A stretch of 50,515 nt of DNA, taken from Scenedesmus sp. ARA3. Lineage: Eukaryota; Chlorophyta; Chlorophyceae; Sphaeropleales; Scenedesmaceae. The notes beneath the pieces were generated by a model. The model was not told the DNA's origin. It saw only the letters and a list, made by a program, of their open reading frames with translations, and searched no databases. Each line of letters starts with the position of its first letter. Within the stretch, counting starts at the first letter, position 1. The stretch covers positions 1 to 50,515 of the forward strand of contig RWJK01001373.1 in the NCBI GenBank assembly GCA_004335835.1. Reading direction: 5' to 3'. Of the stretch, positions 44,701-50,515 are shown one piece after another. The position numbers were made by a program, and so were the translations under genes.

Positions 44701-46123
44701 GCAGCGCAGCAGCAAAACACGCAGCTGGCTGCGATGTGTGACCAGGTGTGTGGCCATGCTGCTAAGCGCTGCCAGCTAGTGTTGGCTGTTGTCAGCTGTC
44801 ACATCATATCACAAACAAATTTGAATCCCTGGACTCTTCAGCAATCTGCATAAACATCGCAAGACATCTTCTAATTTATTGACGTTGTTGAATCCTGCCC
44901 TGTTCACTGTGCGTCAGGTGATGAAGACAGCCAGCAGCAGCGCTGAGTCGCAGCAGCTTGCCACCGAAGCAGCCGCCATGTCTCAGCAGCTGCACACCGT
45001 CAAGGCCCACATGCTGGCACTGACATCAGAGCTGAGCTGGCTGCAGGACTCCCTGACTGCTTTTGAGCCAGATGTCTCCTACAAAGCAGCGGTCCACTGG
45101 CTGGACCAGCAGCTCACACCAGCGACAAAGCTGGCAATTGCACAGCACCTGACAACCTTTGACAGGGAATATGGTGCAGGGACAGCTGCTACCTCAGCCA
45201 GAATGATCTCAGCAAACAGCAGCCAGCAGCAGCAGCAGCAGCATGCGAAGCCGCTTGGCAAGTACCTGGCAGCAGCAATGGAGGCGTGCTTGGTGAGGGT
45301 TGCAGCAGTGCGGTCAGTTAGCGTGGTGAAGCAGCTGCTGCAGCTGCCAGGGACCAGCCTATTCACTGCATATCTGCTGCAGGGAGCGGCGCGGCTGCTC
45401 GTGTATGGTCAGCAGCCGGGTGTGTACAAGGCCGCAGTCAGCTGCAGTAGCAGCAGCAGCAGCAGCTGCAGCGAGGGCGCAAGCGTTGATGTGAATGCAC
45501 TGCTGCTAGCAGCAGTGCCGTATGCACTCGAAGCTGAGAGACAGCATAAAGAGGGCCGCACCAAGGCAGTGATTGTGGCAACGGTGCTGCACCGGCCTTC
45601 CGGCAACACTGGCGAGCCTGCAATCAACAGCAGCAGCAGCAGCACCGTTCCACTGACCTGGGCGGAGGCGCTCGAGGCAGTAGCAGACACAGATGCGGAC
45701 GTGAGGCAGACCGTAGCTGCAAAATACACCAACAGCAGCAGCAGCAGCAGCAGCAGCAGTGTTGAAAGCCAGAGCTCAAGCTCGCCACAGGGACAGCTGA
45801 TAGCAGCAAAGCAGAGGCCTGGCAAGGATGCCATCCTCTCCTCTGGATATGGCCAGCAGCCAAAACCAAAGGGGTCAGCAGCAGCAGCAGCGACAGCGCA
45901 AGAGCACCAGCTGTCAGCTGCTGCATGGCAGCAGCTGCTGCGTGCTGTGTACTGGCTGGGCCCTGATTACAAGCTCGCCAGGTCACTGCTGAAGGGCAGC
46001 GCGGAGTCAGCACTGACTGAGCAGGGTCTTGAATCACTGAGGGCAGAGGCGATGCAGCAGTGGGGCAGTGCAGCGCCAGCGCCAGCGCCAGCAGCAGCAG
46101 CAGCAACAGCACAGAATGCTTGA
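37222..46123 (+). CDS. Large coiled-coil protein with amino-terminal membrane span
   Basis: Fourteen exons: 37222-37773, 38010-38198, 39005-39193, 39428-39637, 40439-40960, 41247-41477, 41835-41957, 42415-42564, 42868-43140, 43365-43502, 43668-43817, 44048-44131, 44356-44745, 44918-46123; 4,407 nt, about 1,468 residues. Every exon is a multiple of three and every intron is phase 0, usually after CAG or AAG. The start is basic (MRKRKQTS), then one hydrophobic span (WVVQALSQIIALICTIFHFL), then over 900 residues of Gln/Ala/Leu/Glu heptads, and a less coiled tail after about residue 1110 (AVHWLDQQLTPATKLAIAQHL, GKYLAAAMEACL) with Ser and Ala runs. The shape recalls golgins or tethers, but I recognise no family. 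Exon 3 and neighbouring sequence are repeated around an assembly gap, so extra exons may be missing. An earlier ATG frame from 37156 hits a stop. Confidence 0.75.
38334..39004 (+). repeat. Upstream copies of coiled-coil exon 3 with intron block
   Basis: The exon 3 start (ATAAAEDALEAHTLLKCREE, parent at 39005) is preceded by copies at about 38334 (degraded), 38489 (cut by the gap), 38730 and 38864 (degraded, ATAGANDVL). The 38489 and 38730 copies are near-identical to the parent. The intron block from CGGCACGCGTGCTG to CTGCCGCAG occurs twice almost unchanged (38617-38729 and 38891-39004). Steps near the parent are 134 and 141 bp. Confidence 0.93.
38567..38616. other. Assembly gap (50 N)
   Basis: Fifty unknown bases fall inside one of the near-identical exon 3 copies, where a short-read assembly would be expected to break or collapse. 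Copy number here is therefore uncertain, and the copy at 38489 could continue as a complete exon. Confidence 0.98.
39717..39907 (+). repeat. Two 51-nt downstream copies of the coiled-coil exon 4 end
   Basis: Exon 4 ends (39587-39637) with LAEGKLRSSKLHEAIQQ after an internal GGCAG. Units at 39717-39767 (LVEGKLRNSKLHEAMQQ) and 39857-39907 (LAQGKVCISKLHEAIQQ) each start right after TTGCAG or GGCAG and end at CAGCAG/GTGGG. Both are 51 nt, open and phase 0 at both ends, so inclusion would add 17 residues in frame. Steps are 130 and 140 bp. Confidence 0.93.
40175..40438 (+). repeat. Two 132-bp upstream units copying the coiled-coil exon 5 start
   Basis: The parent exon begins at 40439 (GEAAAAAAATAHAQLHTEKQ). 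Copies begin at 40175 (GEVAAAAAATAHAQLQTERQ) and 40307 (GESAAAAAATAHAQLQTEKQ), each behind CAG. The unit length is exactly 132 bp and the frame stays open across the exon-like and intron-like parts of both units, ending only at the TAG that is the parent's acceptor. Confidence 0.93.
41743..41833 (+). repeat. Interrupted (GCT)n tract before coiled-coil exon 7
   Basis: About 90 bp of GCT triplets with a few GGT/ACT interruptions end in GCTGCAG, the acceptor of exon 7 at 41835. It forms the acceptor tract of that intron and is not read as an Ala run in the model. Confidence 0.85.
42281..42334 (+). repeat. Upstream copy of the coiled-coil exon 8 start
   Basis: Behind ATTGCAG at 42280, GAGGAGGGCTGG and the following ~35 nt repeat the start of exon 8 at 42415: EEGWPEAAEDAALPG against EEGWSEATQDAALPG. 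A CCAG/GTGGCT donor-like site follows. The shift is 134 bp. Confidence 0.92.
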
Positions 46124-47780
46124 CAACAAGGGAGGGGTTCAGGCAGGTGCAAGTGTTACAGACAGCCACTACAAAGGAGTTGAGGGTGCGCTTGTGCAGC
46201 AGGGCTGATCATACTGGAGTTGAACTACTGGGCCAGCTGCGTAGGGGTGATTTGTCTGGGGAAAATGTTGCTGGGTGTTTCGGTCTGGCACTGTGGCTGC
46301 AGGCCATGACCTCGTGCAGCTGTTTTCAATCACGTATGTCGCTAGCTTTTGCAGTTGTCACTGGACGGCCCCGCCATCCCACGCGCAGCCCACGCATGGT
46401 TGCTCCCACTGTGGCTGCTGATTGTGGGCTAGCTTGTTGTGAAGGTTTCGAGTGCTGTATGTGTGCTTCCTGGCTGATGATCCAGTTGGGCAGATGAATG
46501 CTGCCAATGTTTGCTCTTTTGGTATGCTTGGCTGCTTCATTGAGGAGGGATTGGGATGCAATGCGGCCTATGATTGGGGGACTGGGTTGGCAGGTGCTGA
46601 CTAGCTTGCATGACAGAGGGGACCATTTGTGTAGAAAGGGCTGCCTTTGTCACGTGCAGTGTGGGTACCAATGCACGCTGCAGTTCCTAGGGGCAGCCTA
46701 GTGATTGGTTGTCTCAGTCATATCTTTTGAAGGACGGCAATGTTTGGTTCCAGTGGGACGGATTGATCCTCAAGTTTTTTGCTGAAGATCTGTCAGTTAT
46801 GATCTCCACTTGAGAGGGCACAGTGTTTTACGGCTGCAGCGTGTGCAGCGCAGACAGGCAATTGCTTAGTGGCATGGACCTATGATCGGTAGTATCTTGC
46901 ATGTTATGGTGTCAAAGCTTGCCCTACCTGCCATTGCATGCAATGGCCGCAAATCCCTGCTTGAACTTCATGACAAGTGCCGGCTGCAGCTACTGCTGCG
47001 CACCTTGCATGGCACCTGCCTGTCTCTTGTCTCAGTGCTCAGCATCATGGCAAATAGGTGTTATGCGCAGTCGGAAAGAGACATATGGTTAGGGCGAAGA
47101 GGTGTTCACTCTCTCAGATGCTTTGCAATGCTGACCTCCTGGGCTCTCCCCACCGTAGTGTAGCTGCTTATTGGTTGTGAGCATGCTTGTTGCTTAGCGT
47201 GGAGTTGTGATCGACGCCTGCTAGCACACTGGCTTGATGTGCACTTGTGAGCATGCCTTGTGGCAATTCCAGTGCAACAGCTTGACCTGAGGTGCAGCTT
47301 TTGCAGCGCAGCAGCGCAGATGCGCTGCGTGCTGTTGTATGCTTGCTTTTGATGGTTTGGCGCATGCAGTCTTGAGAGGCATCCTCACCATGCCGCTCTA
47401 AGAGTTGCAAGACCTTGGACTTATTCCCTGCTTGTTGTTTCATGTGTGGCTGGTATGCTGCTTGCTTGTCTGTCTTCTTTTGTCACATGGTTAGTATTCG
47501 TCAGTTTCTGGACTTCAGCTGCTGTTTCCCTCCCGTTGTTGACCATGTGTGGTAACCAAAACCAAAAAGTTGGAGCCAATCCAGTTTCTTCTTGAGCCTT
47601 CTCCATATGCTTTCATGCTTGCTTCCATGCTTCTTTGGGATTAGTTGCTGGCCTGAACATATGGGGAGATGAGCTAAACGTGATATTGTGTGCCCAGGCA
47701 GCGGCTAGCATCTTGTCACTGGGTCGCCAGCTAGTGTTCTATATCACCATCAGCAGTCTGACAGTTACTAACTAGAACGT
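46124..47780. other. 3' flank and intergenic, no gene seen
   Basis: After the coiled-coil stop codon the sequence becomes visibly richer in T and G. Open frames are short and unsupported. A long 3' UTR followed by intergenic DNA is the simplest reading. Confidence 0.45.
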
Positions 47781-47797
47781 CTTGTGTTCAATGTACG

Positions 47798-48289
47798 TTG
47801 AGCCATTCAACAGCGGATATTGCTTTGGCAGCAGTCAGCACATGTGCTGTGTACACAGCATGCTGGCGGCTTGTTGTGATGTGGCCGGCGAATCAAACTT
47901 GGATTTACGTACAAGTAATCGTGCCGTTGACTGTATCTGGTGCCATTGCCATGACCAAGTCGCATGGTCAGACAAAGCTTCAGCACCAACATCTTGCTTG
48001 CTGCATTAGCACACAGCAGCTGCGAGGTGCTGCTGCGCTGATTTACATCAGTGTGTATGGGGTTCAGGGCATGGGTTTTGGCGAGTACTTCACTCTGCTG
48101 GCAGCTGTGCAACTTCTTGCGGGAGGGCTTGCTGCAGCTTGCGTGTGGCGGCGGTACCGCGCTGCGTATGGTGTGGCCAGTGGTACGGCCCAGCAGCAGC
48201 AGCATGGCTTGTCGCGGCTCCCCAAGGCAGTGAGCAGGGTGGAGCTGCTCAGCAGTGCATGCAGCAGAGGCAGGGGAGTCAACGTTTGA
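47798..48289 (+). CDS. Possible membrane-protein exon(s), unrecognised
   Basis: A plus-strand frame ends at 48289. Its last part, after GGGGTTCAG near 48067, reads MGFGEYFTLLAAVQ and LLAGGLAAACVWRRYRA, a likely membrane span followed by basic residues and a Gln/Ser-rich tail. An earlier hydrophobic run (WIYVQVIVPLTVSGAIA) lies in the same frame. Upstream exons could not be found and the 47798 start is not an ATG. I do not recognise a family. Confidence 0.3.
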   Translation: MSHSTADIALAAVSTCAVYTACWRLVVMWPANQTWIYVQVIVPLTVSGAIAMTKSHGQTKLQHQHLACCISTQQLRGAAALIYISVYGVQGMGFGEYFTLLAAVQLLAGGLAAACVWRRYRAAYGVASGTAQQQQHGLSRLPKAVSRVELLSSACSRGRGVNV

Positions 48290-49000
48290 CTCTGCTGCTG
48301 GTGATGGAGGTGGTGGTGGTCATTGACATGGTTTTTAGAGCACTGACAGCATGATGCAGCTGTAGAGTTTACGTGAAGATGGTCCTCCCTGATAAAACAA
48401 CAAGATGAAGTGAAAACTGCTTGCAGCGCAACTAGCGACGGTACCACACGGCAGCTCCGCTTGGCAACCCCCTTCACTGCTTCTAGCTCACTAACTGGAC
48501 TGGTGAGCTCGGCCACTGCTGCCCCTTGCCACGCTACGGTACTGCCCTCAGGGCCTACTTGGTACGATGCCTGACATGAAACCCTAGCGACAGCAGGAGC
48601 GTCAGTACTGGCCTTGCGCAAGTCCTCAGTACAATAACGGAATATCGACAGCTGAACGCAATACAGCTGCGATCTTGTGCAATGGCTCTGATATGCTGCG
48701 GCACGGATATCCAGCACGGATAGCGCACCTTGGACGAGTGTTGTTGGTAACCTGCCCCTTGGACGTTCATCTCGATGGAAATCTACAGGACACCAACTTT
48801 GTTGCTAGCACAGCACGGGACTGGTGGGAACACACGTCGCCACGCATTTGCCCTCCTTGCATGGGCATGTGTGTGGGATGATCACTGTACATCGCAGCAG
48901 TGCTGCATTGGCAGCGCCCCATGTTTCTGCAAGGGCACGCTTTCTCAAGGCTGCCCGGCCCTTCAGCAGCAGCCGTAGTACAGCTGCAGTTCATGCTGCC

Positions 49001-50223
49001 ATGCAGCGGCAGAATGGCAGAGCTGGGGCTCCCCAGCTGCGCAAGATGTTCCTGAAAGTAATCAAAGATGGCTCTGCAACGTTTGACGCCAGGAGAGATG
49101 GCCCAAGGTTCATACGTGCTGCGCTGGAGTTCCAAGACGACCCTGTAGACCTGCTGTACTGCCTGACCAATGAACAGGTGCCGGTCCTTGACAGGCTCTT
49201 GCTGAGAACTGCTTGGCAGCAGCCCTGTGGCTGAATGTCTAATGCGGTGCTCAGCTGCTGTAGCATTGCCAAAACAACTGTGAAGCACGATGTTGATGCT
49301 GTGTTGCACAGCAGCACAGCAGCTCTACAAGCGGTCCGGATGGACGCCAACATAGAGTGTCGTAACGCCACCCAGCTTGTCAGGCTCAACGGGCGCTGCT
49401 GCTGCTGCTGCTGCTGTAGGATCATGGCTCCAGGCGACTCAAGGCAGCGCTGTCGTGTGCAGACGATCGCTCCTTTGTACGGGACCAGCTGCTGCCCTTC
49501 CTGGCCCTGCTAGGCTGTGATGCACTGGGCAGGGGCACCTACAAGCAGCCGCTCATCAACTTGCTGGAGACCATCTACACGGTATGAACAGCGCACTGTC
49601 ACCTGACAATGCCTGTTTGTTTGTTGCACCATTTCCAGCGCCATCTGCATGCCCATCTGCACCAACAGTTGTCAAGCTGCATGCCGCAAGTCAGTTTCCA
49701 TTATGTGATAACTCCCTGCAGGCTATCTGCATATCATCCGAAGACACCTACACCTGCTGATCGCTGTCACCCTTCACCTTGTCCACCCCAGGTGCCCGGC
49801 TTCTTGGCATGTGTGTTGGACGCCCTGGAAGCAGACAGCAGCAGCCAGCAGCTGGGCTGTGTGGCACCACTGGGCTGGCTTGCACTCAACACCGCATTGC
49901 ATGTGCCAGGAGCTCGCAGGGATCCCCTCCTGCTGCGCATGGCAGCAGCACTTGCGGCACGTGGCGGCGCTGCTGCCGCTGCTGCTGCACAGCTCAAGGT
50001 GCTGCTGGCTGCCTCGCAGCCTGCTGCTGGCAGCAGCAGCAGCAACAGCAGCAGTAAAGAGTCTGCAGCCGCAACCATGCAGGTGGATGCAGCAGCCTTC
50101 GTTGATGCTGGAGAGCCTTCAGAACTGGTTGCTGTTGAGGACCTGCTGCAGGCTGCTGGCGGGCGGCATGACAACGACCACCAGGACTTCAGAGACATCA
50201 AAGTCATGGTCACATCACAGGAG
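49001..50223 (+). CDS. ZNFX1-like NFX1-type protein, amino-terminal part (runs off right edge)
   Basis: Supported exons: about 49001-49177, 49420-49581, 49792-50223, all joined in phase 0; the gene continues beyond the window. The start at 49001 (MQRQNGRAGAPQLRK) is provisional, since the frame extends upstream. The sequence follows the armadillo-like region before the helicase in ZNFX1 and fungal NFX1-type proteins: RFIRAALEFQDDPVDLLYCL, RRLKAALS, RSFVRDQLLPFLALLG, LINLLETIYT, VPGFLACVLDALEA, and the linker GRHDNDHQDFRDIKVM that precedes the helicase core. The expected superfamily 1 helicase and zinc fingers would lie to the right. Family members act in small-RNA inheritance (C. elegans ZNFX-1) and antiviral RNA sensing (mammals); the role in algae is unknown. 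A low-complexity Ser/Asn insert lies near 50025-50060. Confidence 0.78.
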
Positions 50224-50412
50224 GTGATCACTCTTTCTTCATGATGTTTAGCGTACACACTGGCAAACGATGGGCGGGTCTTAGCCTCGAACCATGTGGC
50301 CATGCTGCAGGAAGTATCAGCTGGGTTAGCTAGGCTCCAGGCTGGTGTACTCACCCGTCTGCAGCAAGCGAGGGTTGCCTGTTAGACAGCCGAGGAGCCA
50401 GTGCATGCTTTG

Positions 50413-50515
50413 CATGAGATGGATACGTGGCTGCAACACACTGCATGCTGTTGAGCCATGAGATGGATACGTGGCTGCAACACACTGCATGCTGTTGAGC
50501 CATGAGATGGATACG
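50413..50515. repeat. 44-bp direct tandem repeat at the right edge
   Basis: CATGAGATGGATACG starts at 50413, 50457 and 50501, with the intervening sequence (GTGGCTGCAACACACTGCATG and on) also repeated. The window ends inside the third unit. It lies in sequence following the last ZNFX1-like exon. Confidence 0.95.

Overview
The window reads as nuclear DNA of a green alga, most likely a chlorophycean. The evidence is spliced genes with GT-AG introns of about 100-350 bp, a pherophorin-type extracellular matrix gene with Pro/Ser spacers, plastid genes (LHC-I antenna protein, plastid heme oxygenase, ABC1K6-type kinase, Tat-routed lumen protein), TGTAA-like poly(A) signals and pervasive CAG/CTG triplets. 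A Scenedesmus/Chlamydomonas-type genome is an inference. No bacterial, viral, tRNA or rRNA signal was seen.

Layout, with exon models joined by hand from splice sites and reading phase. 1-2763 (-): pherophorin-like protein, running off the left edge. 3562-6687 (-): DNAAF10/WDR92, nine exons. 7056-11711 (+): WDR83/MORG1, six exons, head-to-head with DNAAF10. 12839-14794 (-): Insig-domain membrane protein, four exons. 15033-16922 (+): DUF1499-like plastid lumen protein, head-to-head with Insig. 16923-18394: unresolved. 18395-20329 (-): plastid heme oxygenase, six exons. 20330-24024: mostly unresolved. 24025-32058 (-): ABC1K6-type kinase, 18 exons. 33247-36126 (-): LHC-I protein, six exons. 37222-46123 (+): about 1,468-residue coiled-coil protein whose 13 introns are all phase 0, with a 50-N assembly gap. 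46124-48760: unresolved. From about 48.8 kb (+): amino-terminal part of a ZNFX1-like protein, running off the right edge.

The most unusual feature is a recurring pattern that I call exon-edge echoes. In six of the eight multi-exon genes, one edge of an exon plus its splice site is repeated in the adjacent intron or 3' flank, usually at steps of about 100-140 bp. Copies of a 5' edge lie upstream and keep an acceptor; copies of a 3' edge lie downstream and keep a donor or the stop codon. The extreme case is WDR83 intron 4, where 15 copies of the end of exon 4 follow one another. Seven are open 51-nt units with both splice sites and a phase that would add 17 residues without shifting the frame. 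Similar clusters occur in the coiled-coil gene (exons 3, 4, 5 and 8), ABC1K6 (several exons), LHC-I, Insig and DUF1499. The window cannot say whether they are alternative cassettes, decoys or neutral debris of a tandem-duplication process.

The genes do not form one pathway. Heme oxygenase, ABC1K6, LHC-I and the lumen protein act in the plastid. DNAAF10 indicates retained axonemal dynein assembly. Insig points to sterol control at the ER.
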